Shown here piece by piece: positions 43,385 through 49,987 of a DNA stretch of 49,987 bases (the stretch's first letter is position 1; each line of letters opens with the position of its first letter). A program made the position numbers and the translations under genes. The notes under the pieces are model-generated. The model was not told the origin of the DNA, made no database searches, and was given only the letters and a program-made list of their open reading frames with translations. Origin of the DNA: Candidatus Rokuibacteriota bacterium (GTDB taxonomy: Bacteria > Methylomirabilota > Methylomirabilia > Rokubacteriales > CSP1-6); contig QHRW01000043.1 of assembly GCA_003220265.1 (NCBI GenBank), positions 1 through 49,987 of the forward strand. The letters run 5' to 3'.

Positions 43385-43696
43385 ATGGCGCCATCCGCCG
43401 TCAGGTTCCATCCTGCTGCAGCGCAGGAGGTGGAATCGACGTATGACTGGTATGCGGCAAGAAGCGCCTCAGCCGCACACGGCTTTCGCGAGGAGCTACG
43501 TCAGGCGGTGGACGCGGTCGCGAGTCATCCGCACGCGTGGCCACGCTACGGAAGTCGTATTCGACGCTACGTCTTTCCTCGTTATCCCTTCAGCCTCGTG
43601 TATCTCGTTCGCAACTCGGACATCGAGGTCGTCGCGGTGGCTCACGGTCGGCGGCGGCCCGGATACTGGCGGTCACGGCTCCGAGACGCCCTCTGA
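43385..43696 (+). CDS. ParE/RelE-family toxin
   Basis: 103 residues. The fold is recognisable from VRFHPAAAQEVESTYDWYAAR, FREELRQAVDAVASHPHAWPRYG, RRYVFPRYPFSLVYLVR and VVAVAHGRRRPGYW, which places it in the RelE/ParE superfamily, closest to the ParE-like partners of the TIGR02574 antitoxins (gyrase poisoning or mRNA cleavage cannot be told apart here). The ATG abuts the antitoxin stop. The stop codon lies in the R'' box of attC-like site 2. Confidence 0.85.
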   Translation: MAPSAVRFHPAAAQEVESTYDWYAARSASAAHGFREELRQAVDAVASHPHAWPRYGSRIRRYVFPRYPFSLVYLVRNSDIEVVAVAHGRRRPGYWRSRLRDAL

Positions 43697-43780
43697 CAGG
43701 CCGCTGGAGCGGTCCGGCATGAACCATTGTGCGACCATCGCGCGGTTCAGCGCCGGCCGCTCAGCGCCGGATCGTTAGAC
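43691..43780 (+). other. attC-like integron recombination site 2
   Basis: R'' box CTCTGAC (43691-43697) and R' box GTTAGAC (43774-43780). Inside, GG-C-CGCTG-G-AGCGG-T-CCGGC (43699-43718) faces GCCGGCCGCTCAGCGCC: 17 pairs with single unpaired C, G and T on the left arm. The loop is about 35 bases. It shares ACAGGCCG after R'' and ATC(C)GTTAGA at R' with site 1, as expected for sites of one integron platform. Confidence 0.75.
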
Positions 43781-43885
43781 CGACAGCGAGATGACGACGG
43801 CCAAGCGGGTCCTCAAATCTCACCGCTCGCCGGCTGTGCTAGGGTACGGCCATGTTACGATCCGCCATCACGCGGAAGCCGTAGT

Positions 43886-44821
43886 GTGCGCGCCGTCCTC
43901 TTCGCGCTCGTGCTTGCCGTGGCCGGCGTCGCGGAAACCGCGGAGCGCGTGGTGCTGACGCTCGGCACGGCCACGCCCGGCGGTGGCTTTCCCGTGTACG
44001 GCGACGCCATCGTGGCCACCGTCAACGAGCAGGATCCGGACCTCGCGCTGCAGCCGCGCAACACCAAGGGCAGCACGGAGAATGTCCCGCTGCTGGAGAA
44101 GGGCGAGCTGGACATCGCGCTCGTGCAGGGCGAGGTCGCACACGAGTCGCTGACGGGCGTCGGTCGAGCGCCTGCCAATCTCAAGGTCATCACCGCGATG
44201 TACTCGACGCCCGGCATGTTCGTGGTCCGCGGGGATTCGCCGGCGCGCACGATCGCCGACCTGAAGGGCAAGCCCGTCGCCTTCGGCGCCAGGGGCTCCG
44301 GGCTGGTCGTCCTCGCGCGCTACGTGCTCGACGGCATCGACCTCGACCAGGAGCGTGACTTCCAGGCGGTCTATCTCGACCGCGCCGGCGACGGCCCGGC
44401 CATGGTGCAGGACGGCCGCGTGGCGGCGCTGTGGGGCGGCGGCGTGGGCTGGCCCGGGTTCACTGCGGTCGCGAAGAGCGGCGGGCGCTTCATCGCGCCC
44501 AGTGCCGACGACATCAAGCGCATCCAGGCCAAGCACGCGTTCCTGAAGACCCAGACGATTCCCGCCGGATCCTATCCCGGCCAGGACACGGCGATCACGT
44601 CGGTCGGCTCGTGGAGCTTCATCCTGGCGCGGCCGACGCTGCCCGACGACGTGGCCTATCGCCTCGCGCGTGCCCTGCACCAGGGTGAGAAGGCGCTGGC
44701 CCAGCGCCTGCCCCAGGCCGCGGAGACGACGGCGGCGAACACGGCCGCCGCGGTCACGCGTCCCGACCTGCTGCATCCCGGTGTCGCGCGCTACCTGCGC
44801 GAGGCCGGCCTCCTGCGCTGA
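43886..44821 (+). CDS. TAXI-family TRAP transporter substrate-binding protein
   Basis: 311 residues from GTG 43886, which gives a short signal peptide (RAVLFALVLAVAGVAETA). The TAXI pattern is clear: LTLGTATPGGGFPVYGDAI, NTKGSTENVPLLEKGELDIALVQGE, ITAMYSTPGMFVVRG and IADLKGKPVAFGARGSG. Such proteins bind small organic acids for TRAP import. The dctM-type membrane subunits are not in the window, so it is an orphan. It begins just beyond the cassette array, about 105 bases after the last R' box, and has native composition. Confidence 0.88.
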   Translation: MRAVLFALVLAVAGVAETAERVVLTLGTATPGGGFPVYGDAIVATVNEQDPDLALQPRNTKGSTENVPLLEKGELDIALVQGEVAHESLTGVGRAPANLKVITAMYSTPGMFVVRGDSPARTIADLKGKPVAFGARGSGLVVLARYVLDGIDLDQERDFQAVYLDRAGDGPAMVQDGRVAALWGGGVGWPGFTAVAKSGGRFIAPSADDIKRIQAKHAFLKTQTIPAGSYPGQDTAITSVGSWSFILARPTLPDDVAYRLARALHQGEKALAQRLPQAAETTAANTAAAVTRPDLLHPGVARYLREAGLLR

Positions 44822-44865
44822 GGGCGCCAAGAACAGCGCGGACGCGCGTGCCGATTCTCTCGATC

Positions 44866-45732
44866 ATGCGACGCTGCGCGCGGCTCGTCGTGGTGCTCAC
44901 CGTCACGCTCACGGCGTGCGCCGGTCCCCAGTCCGGCCCGACGACGACCACGCCCGCCCCGGTTGCGGGCGCTGTCCCCGCCACCATCATCCGGCCCGAT
45001 GGCCCGGGTCCGTTTCCAGCCGTCGTCATCTTGCACGACTGCAGTGGACTGGGCCCTCGGTCGAGCGGAGCGCCGGGTCGCTGGGCGAAGGAGCTGACAC
45101 GCCGCGGCTACTTCGTGATGATGCCGGACAGCTTCACGCCCCGTGGCGTCCCCGACGGCGTGTGCGTGGCCGGGCCCGCGCGCGGCATCGACGTGAGCCC
45201 CGAGCGCCGCGCGCGCGATGCGTACGCCGCACTGGAGCAGCTGCGGCAGCGCCCCGACGTGGACGGACGCCGCGTCGGCCTCATGGGCGGCTCGCACGGC
45301 GGCAGCACCACGCTCGCCGCGATGCGCGCATCCGGTACCGACACGGGCGAAGGCTTCGCCGCCGCCGTGGCGCTCTATCCGCGGTGCGCGACGTTCAGGG
45401 GCATCGTCTACCGGCCGCTCGCGCCGCTGCTGATCCTCATCGGCGACAAGGACGACTGGACGCCGGCGGATGAGTGCCGCAAGCTCGCCGAGGCCGCCGC
45501 CGGCGCCGGGCATCCCGTCGCGCTCAAGATCTATCCGGGCGCGCACCACTCGTTCGACAGCCCGAACCCCGTGCGGTACGTCGCGACGCGCATCAATCCG
45601 AGCGTGCCCGGCGGGCGCGGCGCCACCACGGGCGGCCATCCCGAGGCCTGGGCCGACAGCATCCAGCAAGTGGCCGCGTTCTTCGGCCGCCACCTGGCCG
45701 TGGTACCCTCCCGGGCTCAGGAGAACCGCTGA
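44866..45732 (+). CDS. Dienelactone-hydrolase-family lipoprotein
   Basis: 288 residues. The ATG at 44866 gives a lipoprotein signal with Cys18 (VVVLTVTLTAC); an upstream GTG at 44848 would add six residues. The alpha/beta-hydrolase core has PAVVILHDCSGLG, the nucleophile elbow GLMGGSHGGS (Ser, not the Cys of classical dienelactone hydrolase), the acid in GDKDDWTPA and the His in GAHHSFD. It probably hydrolyses an ester or lactone outside the cytoplasm. It ends one base before the thiolase-like gene. Confidence 0.85.
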   Translation: MRRCARLVVVLTVTLTACAGPQSGPTTTTPAPVAGAVPATIIRPDGPGPFPAVVILHDCSGLGPRSSGAPGRWAKELTRRGYFVMMPDSFTPRGVPDGVCVAGPARGIDVSPERRARDAYAALEQLRQRPDVDGRRVGLMGGSHGGSTTLAAMRASGTDTGEGFAAAVALYPRCATFRGIVYRPLAPLLILIGDKDDWTPADECRKLAEAAAGAGHPVALKIYPGAHHSFDSPNPVRYVATRINPSVPGGRGATTGGHPEAWADSIQQVAAFFGRHLAVVPSRAQENR

Positions 45733-45733
45733 C

Positions 45734-46903
45734 ATGAGCATCAAGGGCAAGGCGTACCTCGCGGGCGTCTTCGAGCATCCGACCCGGAAGGCCGACACCC
45801 AGTCGCTCGCGCAGCTCCATGCCGAGTCGGCGCTGGGCGCGCTGGCCGACGCGGGGCTCACGAAGGACGACGTGGACGGCTACTTCTGCGCGGGCGACGC
45901 GCCGGGGCTGGGCGGGCTGTCGATGGCCGACTACATGGGACTGAAGCTCCGCCACATCGACACCACGGAGACGGGCGGCTCGTCGTACGTGATCCACGTC
46001 GGGCACGCGGCCGAGGCGATCGCCGCCGGCAAGTGCGACGTGGCGCTCATCACGCTGGCCGGCCGGCCGCGCGCCGAGGGCATGGCGACGGGGACCGCGC
46101 CGCGCAACTACGGCGCCGCCGCGCCCGACGTGGCCTTCGAGTATCCGTACGGGCCGACTGTCGTGAACCAGTACGCGATGGCGGCCATGCGCCACATGCA
46201 CGAGTTCGGCACCACCAGCGCGCAGCTCGCGTGGATCAAGGTGGCGGCCTCGCAGCACGCGCAGCACAACCCCCGCGCGCTCCTGCGCGAGGTGGTGACG
46301 GTCGAGGACGTCGTCAACTCGCCCATCATCGCCGACCCGCTGCATCGGCTCGACTGCTGCGTGATCACCGACGGCGGCGGCGCCATCGTCGTCACGCGCC
46401 CCGAGGTGGCGAAGCGACTGAACCGTCCGCTCGTGAAGGTGCTCGGCGCCGGCGAGGCGGTCAAACACCAGCGCGGCGGCAAGATCGATCTCACGCACAC
46501 GGGCGCGGTCTGGTCGGGCCCGGCGGCGTTCGCCGAGGCGGGGGTGACGCCGGCCGACGTCAAGTACGTGTCGATCTACGACAGCTTCACGATCACCGTG
46601 CTCATCACGCTCGAGGACCTGGGCTTCTGCGCCAAGGGCCAGGGCGGCAAGCTCGTCGCCGACGGCAACCTGATCGCCGGCGTCGGCCGGCTGCCGTTCA
46701 ACACGGACGGCGGCGGGCTCTGCAACAATCACCCGGCCAATCGCGGCGGCCTGACGAAGGTGGTCGAGGCCGTGCGGCAGCTCCGCGGCGAGGCGCATCC
46801 GAAGGTGCAGGTGAAGAGCTGCGACGTGGCGCTGGCCCATGGCACTGGCGGCTCGCTGGCGACGCGCCACGGCAGCGCCACGCTGATCATGGGGAGGGAG
46901 TAA
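45734..46903 (+). CDS. Thiolase-superfamily protein (SCP-x/acetyl-CoA acetyltransferase-like)
   Basis: 389 residues. It shows the thiolase fold of the SCP-x-type family: AYLAGVFEHPTRKADTQSL, YMGLKLRHIDTTETGGSS, IAAGKCDVALITLAG, CCVITDGGGAIVVT, VSIYDSFTITVLITLEDLGF and LAHGTGGSLATRHGSATLIM. The usual nucleophilic Cys of the N-terminal half is replaced in the HIDTTETGGSS segment, as in other non-degradative members that pair with DUF35 proteins. The DUF35 gene overlaps its stop (TAATG), so the two likely form a complex for acyl-CoA or ketone chemistry. Confidence 0.88.
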   Translation: MSIKGKAYLAGVFEHPTRKADTQSLAQLHAESALGALADAGLTKDDVDGYFCAGDAPGLGGLSMADYMGLKLRHIDTTETGGSSYVIHVGHAAEAIAAGKCDVALITLAGRPRAEGMATGTAPRNYGAAAPDVAFEYPYGPTVVNQYAMAAMRHMHEFGTTSAQLAWIKVAASQHAQHNPRALLREVVTVEDVVNSPIIADPLHRLDCCVITDGGGAIVVTRPEVAKRLNRPLVKVLGAGEAVKHQRGGKIDLTHTGAVWSGPAAFAEAGVTPADVKYVSIYDSFTITVLITLEDLGFCAKGQGGKLVADGNLIAGVGRLPFNTDGGGLCNNHPANRGGLTKVVEAVRQLRGEAHPKVQVKSCDVALAHGTGGSLATRHGSATLIMGRE

Positions 46904-47295
46904 TGAGCCCGCAAGAGCGTCCGATCCCGAGCCCGCCGGTCAATCCGGAGACCAAGCCGTTCTGGGACGCCGCCGCCGCCGGCAAGCTCCTCGTCAAGAA
47001 GTGCTCGGCGTGCGGCGAGCGCCATCACTACCCGCGCGCGATCTGCCCGTTCTGCGGCAGCGAGCGCACCGAGTGGACGGGTGCCTCCGGCCGCGGGACG
47101 GTCTACTCGTACAGCGTCTTCCGCCGGGCGCCGATCCCCTACGCGATCGCCTACGTGACGCTCGACGAGGGGCCCACGATGATGACGAACCTGGTGGATT
47201 GCGACCTCGACGCCATTCGCATCGGCCAGGCCGTCCGCGTCGTGTTCAAGCCGACGGAGGACGGGCCTCCCGTCCCGATGTTTACTCGCGCGTAG
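46903..47295 (+). CDS. DUF35 zinc-ribbon/OB-fold acyl-CoA-associated protein
   Basis: 130 residues. A rubredoxin-like zinc ribbon with C-x2-C (KKCSACGERHHYPRAICPFCGSE) is followed by an OB-fold (GTVYSYSVFRRAP...YAIAYVTLDEGP). These proteins bind CoA and partner thiolase-like proteins. It overlaps the thiolase gene by one base and its stop abuts the stop of the converging epimerase gene. Confidence 0.92.
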   Translation: MSPQERPIPSPPVNPETKPFWDAAAAGKLLVKKCSACGERHHYPRAICPFCGSERTEWTGASGRGTVYSYSVFRRAPIPYAIAYVTLDEGPTMMTNLVDCDLDAIRIGQAVRVVFKPTEDGPPVPMFTRA

Positions 47296-48051
47296 CTAGC
47301 GGAAATCCTCGGCGCGGTCCACGGGAGTCCAGCCGAGGACGGCGCGGGCGTGCTCGAGGTCGCGGTAGCTCCACCGGTTGGCGGAGACCACGTAGAAGAC
47401 GTCGAAGCGCACGCTGGGCGGCGCCTCGATGCACGCCTCGAGCATTCGCACGATGTCGCGCTGGCTGCACCACACGGAGAACTCGCGCGGCGCCATCGGG
47501 CGATCTTCTGCGCGCACGCGGCCGATCCTGAGACAGATCATCGACATGCCGTGCGAGTCCGCGTACACGCGCGCGAGCGCCTCGCCCCAGATCTTGGTGG
47601 CGCCGTAGAGCCCGCCCGGGCGCAGCGGCGCCTCGTGCGTCAGCGGCGACCACGACCCGAGCTCGTCGTAGCGCCCGTTGACGATGTGGCTCAGCGGCGG
47701 CTCGCGCTCCGCGCCGCTCACCGTGGCCCCGCTGCTGGCGAAGATCACGCGCTTGACGCCCGCGCGCTTGGCCGCCTCGAACACGTTGTAGGTGCCCATG
47801 ACGTTGGAGCGCAGCAGGTCCTCGGGCGTCTGCCGGTCGCCCGCGGCGGCGCCGAGGTGCACGACCGTGTCCACGTCCTTGAACGCGGACTGGATGGCGC
47901 CGAGATCGCCGAGGTCGGCCTGGTGACACTCCACGCCGTCCACGGGACGGCGGTTCAGCGCGCGCAGCGTGTAGCGGTCGCCGAGGTGCTTGCGAAGCGC
48001 GCCGCCGATGAGGCCGCTGAGACCGGTGACGAGCAGGCGGCGCACGGCCAC
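47296..48051 (-). CDS. NAD-dependent epimerase/dehydratase (extended SDR)
   Basis: 251 residues from GTG 48051 (GTG 48045 is an alternative). The Rossmann motif is LLVTGLSGLIGG, NAD-binding VVHLGAAA follows, and the active site has S108-region FASSGATV with Y149-x3-K153 (LYGATKIWGE). It is shorter than nucleotide-sugar epimerases (about 310 residues), in line with uronate-dehydrogenase-like or small SDR members. The substrate is unknown. It starts 7 bases after the stop of the extradiol-dioxygenase-like gene. Confidence 0.85.
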   Translation of the reverse strand: MAVRRLLVTGLSGLIGGALRKHLGDRYTLRALNRRPVDGVECHQADLGDLGAIQSAFKDVDTVVHLGAAAGDRQTPEDLLRSNVMGTYNVFEAAKRAGVKRVIFASSGATVSGAEREPPLSHIVNGRYDELGSWSPLTHEAPLRPGGLYGATKIWGEALARVYADSHGMSMICLRIGRVRAEDRPMAPREFSVWCSQRDIVRMLEACIEAPPSVRFDVFYVVSANRWSYRDLEHARAVLGWTPVDRAEDFR

Positions 48052-48058
48052 GCCCGGG

Positions 48059-48973
48059 CTAGGCCTCGACCTCGCGGTTGAGCCCGAAGTCGTCGGGCAC
48101 CGGCGGGCCCCAGCGATAGAGCGCGTCGGCCTCGGGCCAGTCACGCGGCTCCCACGCGCAGGCCTCGGGGATGTAGTCGAGGTCGTGGAAGTACTCGGCG
48201 AACGAGCCCCACGGATCGCGCATGTAGTAGAAGAAGTTCGAGCCGATGACGTGACGGCCGAGCCCCCAGCCCGGCTGGAAGCCCCGCTCCTGCATCCGCA
48301 CGGCGCCCATGGCGATCTCGTCCACGCTGCCCACCTCGAACGAGCCGTGGTGGAAGCCCGGGCCCTTGGAGGTCAGGAACGCCACGTTGTGGTGATCGGT
48401 CGTGCAGCGCAGGAAGGCGATGATCGACTTGCTGCGATCGGAGAGCTTCATGCCGAGCACGCGCGTGTAGAAATCGAGCTGGCGCGGGACGTCGGGCGTG
48501 AACAGCAGCACGTGGCCCAGCCGGCGCGGCGTGGCGGTGGCCGTGGACTCCGGCGCGCCGCGGTCGACCTGGCGGCCGATGTGGCCGGGGCTGTTCAGGC
48601 GCAGTGGCGGATCGGGCGGCGGCGGCGCCGGCGCCTCGTCGCGCACGTTGACGAGGTTGCCGTCGGGATCGCGCAGCCAGAGCCCGCCCTCGGGCGCGCC
48701 GCGCGGCGGGTCCACCTGGCTCACGCCCGCGCGCCGGAGGGACTCCTTCGTGGCCGCGAAGTCGTCGCCGGGCGCGCCGAAGGCCAGGTGGTGCAGGCGC
48801 TTGCTGGGACCACCGTAGAGCAGCACAGTCTCGCGCTTGAGCGGCGCGGGACGCAGCGCCACGGCGCCGTCGCGCCGCCCCTCGTCGACGAGCCCGAAGC
48901 TCGTGTAGAACTTCTCGCCGACCGTCTGGTCGGGAACCTCCAGCGCGTAGTGCAGCAGCGCGCGCACGGCCAT
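48059..48973 (-). CDS. Type I extradiol dioxygenase-like VOC protein
   Basis: 304 residues with two VOC modules (about 1-115 and 150-290). The Fe(II) triad expected in the C-terminal module is present: H154 (RLGHVLLFTPD), H209 (GFHHGSFEVG) and E260 (GSFAEYFHDLD), matching the His-His-Glu set of catechol 2,3-dioxygenases. A GGGAGG site lies eight bases before ATG 48973. It probably cleaves a catechol-type ring; with the thiolase-like, DUF35 and lactone-hydrolase-like genes this suggests breakdown of an aromatic or terpenoid compound. Confidence 0.87.
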   Translation of the reverse strand: MAVRALLHYALEVPDQTVGEKFYTSFGLVDEGRRDGAVALRPAPLKRETVLLYGGPSKRLHHLAFGAPGDDFAATKESLRRAGVSQVDPPRGAPEGGLWLRDPDGNLVNVRDEAPAPPPPDPPLRLNSPGHIGRQVDRGAPESTATATPRRLGHVLLFTPDVPRQLDFYTRVLGMKLSDRSKSIIAFLRCTTDHHNVAFLTSKGPGFHHGSFEVGSVDEIAMGAVRMQERGFQPGWGLGRHVIGSNFFYYMRDPWGSFAEYFHDLDYIPEACAWEPRDWPEADALYRWGPPVPDDFGLNREVEA

Positions 48974-49137
48974 CGTCGTCACCTCCCGGAAATGCGCCGA
49001 GTGTACACCGGCCGCTCATCCTGCCGCGAGGGTCGCCCGAAGGTGCTCCGCGGTCGTCTTGACAGTGTGGAGGACGGAGTGGTACTGACGTCGCTCGACC
49101 TCTTACCGGGAGGCCGCGCCACCAATCGGAGAACTCA

Positions 49138-49560
49138 GTGCTCACAAAGGTGACCATCACCAAGAAAATGACCGTGCCAGCTGACAGGGCTTGGGAGGCG
49201 ATAAGCAAAATCGGTCGACTCGATGTCTGGTTCCCAAGTATCGCGACGTGCAGCGTCGACGGAACTGGCGTCGGCGCTCATCGACACATGATGTTGCATC
49301 GCGGAGGCGACATTACTGACCGAGTTGTGGAGATCGACGCGGCCAGAAGGAGGTTGACCTATCAGCGAGTACGGTCACCCTTTCCGGTGACCTCATACAG
49401 AGGCACGGTGGAAGTCTTCGCGTCTTTTGATTCACTGGCAGTCGTCGTTTGGACCGTCGACTTCGAGTCCGATGTCCGAGACAGTGCCACTGTGGCCGAA
49501 ACGCTCAGGGCAGGAATAGGCGCCGGTGTCGACGGGATGGAAAGAGATCTACAAAGCTAG
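49138..49560 (+). CDS. SRPBCC/START-like ligand-binding protein
   Basis: 140 residues from GTG 49138 with GGAG upstream. TKKMTVPADRAWEAISKIGRLDVWFPSIATCSVDG, HMMLHRGGDITDRVVEIDAARRRLTY and GTVEVFASFDSLAVVVWTVDFES (each read in part) form the polyketide-cyclase-like SRPBCC fold that binds hydrophobic ligands in a cavity. Its DNA is clearly less GC-rich than the genes around it, which suggests recent arrival. No attC-like site or repeat was found next to it. The stop overlaps the converging CoxL-type gene by three bases. Confidence 0.78.
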   Translation: MLTKVTITKKMTVPADRAWEAISKIGRLDVWFPSIATCSVDGTGVGAHRHMMLHRGGDITDRVVEIDAARRRLTYQRVRSPFPVTSYRGTVEVFASFDSLAVVVWTVDFESDVRDSATVAETLRAGIGAGVDGMERDLQS

Positions 49561-49987
49561 GCCTCCTCGCGATTGCCGATTCGAGCGAGGGCGCGGAGGA
49601 CCCGCTCGGGTGTGATCGGCTGGTCGGAGATCAAGGCGCCGAAGGGCGCGAGGGCGTCGTTGACCGCGTTCAGGATCGCGGCGGGCGCGCCGGTCGTGCC
49701 GGCCTCGCCGGCGCCCTTGAACCCTCCGGCGATCGAGGGCGCCGGCGTCTCCAAATGGTGGAGCTCGAGCGGCGGCATATCGGCCGCCGTCGGCACGGCG
49801 TAGTCCATCAGCGTCGCGGTGAGGAGCTGGCCGTCGGCGTCGTACGCGCAGTGTTCGAAGAGCGCGCCGCCGAGGCCCTGCGCGACGCCGCCGGCGATCT
49901 GGCCCTCGACCAGCGCGGGGTTCACGATACGCCCGCAGTCGTCCACGGCGACGTAGCGCAGGACACGCACGCGGCCGGTCTCCACGT
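49557..49987 (-). CDS. C-terminal part of a molybdopterin-binding hydroxylase large subunit (CoxL/XdhA family)
   Basis: The gene runs off the right edge; 142 residues up to the stop are visible. VDDCGRIVNPALVEGQIAGGVAQGLGGALFEH, LMDYAVPTAADMP and the catalytic-Glu block GFKGAGEAGTTGAPAAILNAV (read in part) identify the xanthine-dehydrogenase/CO-dehydrogenase large-subunit family. The Glu in GAGEAG is the base that activates water at molybdenum. The substrate cannot be told without the N-terminal active-site loop. Confidence 0.92.
   Translation of the reverse strand, partial: VETGRVRVLRYVAVDDCGRIVNPALVEGQIAGGVAQGLGGALFEHCAYDADGQLLTATLMDYAVPTAADMPPLELHHLETPAPSIAGGFKGAGEAGTTGAPAAILNAVNDALAPFGALISDQPITPERVLRALARIGNREEA

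Larger units (their letters stand above)
43116..43774 (+). mobile_element. Integron-type gene cassette carrying a toxin-antitoxin pair
   Basis: The segment between the G^TT points of the two attC-like sites is 659 bp, a normal cassette size. It holds a promoterless-looking or self-driven antitoxin-toxin pair in the cassette direction, with the second attC-like site overlapping the toxin stop codon. Toxin-antitoxin modules are frequent in sedentary chromosomal integron arrays, where they stabilise the array. No integron integrase is seen within the window. Confidence 0.7.

Overview
The window is about 50 kb of very GC-rich (roughly 70%), densely coded bacterial chromosome. It has Gram-negative traits (LolA-like carrier, lipoproteins with lipoboxes, PilB, many exported TPR proteins). 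Two pyruvoyl polyamine enzymes, an AOR-family tungsten/molybdenum enzyme, TAXI and NMT1-type binding proteins and a CoxL-type hydroxylase fit a soil or subsurface organism such as Candidatus Rokubacteria/Methylomirabilota. That placement is an inference from base composition and gene content. I see no tRNA, rRNA, CRISPR array, prophage or complete insertion sequence.

Layout. 0-2.3 kb: tail of a membrane protein, a gene-free stretch, two stand-alone receiver proteins and a membrane protein. 2.3-8.6 kb (minus): two coupled TPR proteins followed by an aldehyde:ferredoxin oxidoreductase family protein. 8.6-13.6 kb (plus): HAD hydrolase, RarA, an exported protein, Ddl and MurG, ending in a 104-bp tandem hairpin repeat. 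14-16.5 kb: EndoIII-like glycosylase (minus) head to head with an NMT1-like binding protein (plus), then Maf and a DUF4321 protein (minus). 16.5-19.5 kb: a divergent polyamine locus, speD-speE one way and pyruvoyl arginine decarboxylase-agmatinase the other, which together encode arginine to agmatine to putrescine to spermidine. 19.5-21.5 kb: two methyltransferases. 21.5-38.6 kb: a long minus-strand run (pilB, aat, lolA, yajQ, rimO, pgpA, cinA, TPR lipoprotein, thpR, patatin, small lipoprotein, recA, recX, alaS, HD-GYP regulator, histidine kinase, MBL lipoprotein). 38.8-42.5 kb: a DUF2339/DUF3999 membrane pair. 42.6-43.8 kb: a small array of integron-type gene cassettes with two attC-like sites, carrying a decayed lipoprotein gene and a ParE/RelE-type toxin-antitoxin pair. 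43.9-50 kb: TAXI binding protein, dienelactone-hydrolase-like lipoprotein, thiolase-like/DUF35 pair, epimerase, extradiol-dioxygenase-like protein, an SRPBCC protein and the end of a CoxL-type subunit; this looks like an uptake and catabolism area.

The most unusual signals are four. (1) The two attC-like sites flank a toxin-antitoxin cassette with no integrase in view. (2) Seven otherwise intact genes (rarA, maf, speB, the MBL lipoprotein, recX, pgpA, thpR) have no ATG, GTG or TTG in frame where their conserved N-termini begin. Two of them sit at CTGA junctions that mirror the ATGA, GTGA and TTGA overlaps of their neighbours, suggesting CTG initiation. (3) A G-rich hairpin repeat family occurs in tandem after murG, directly in front of rarA, and in frame inside the DUF2339 gene. 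(4) The arginine decarboxylase and agmatinase frames are separated by a single in-frame TAG.
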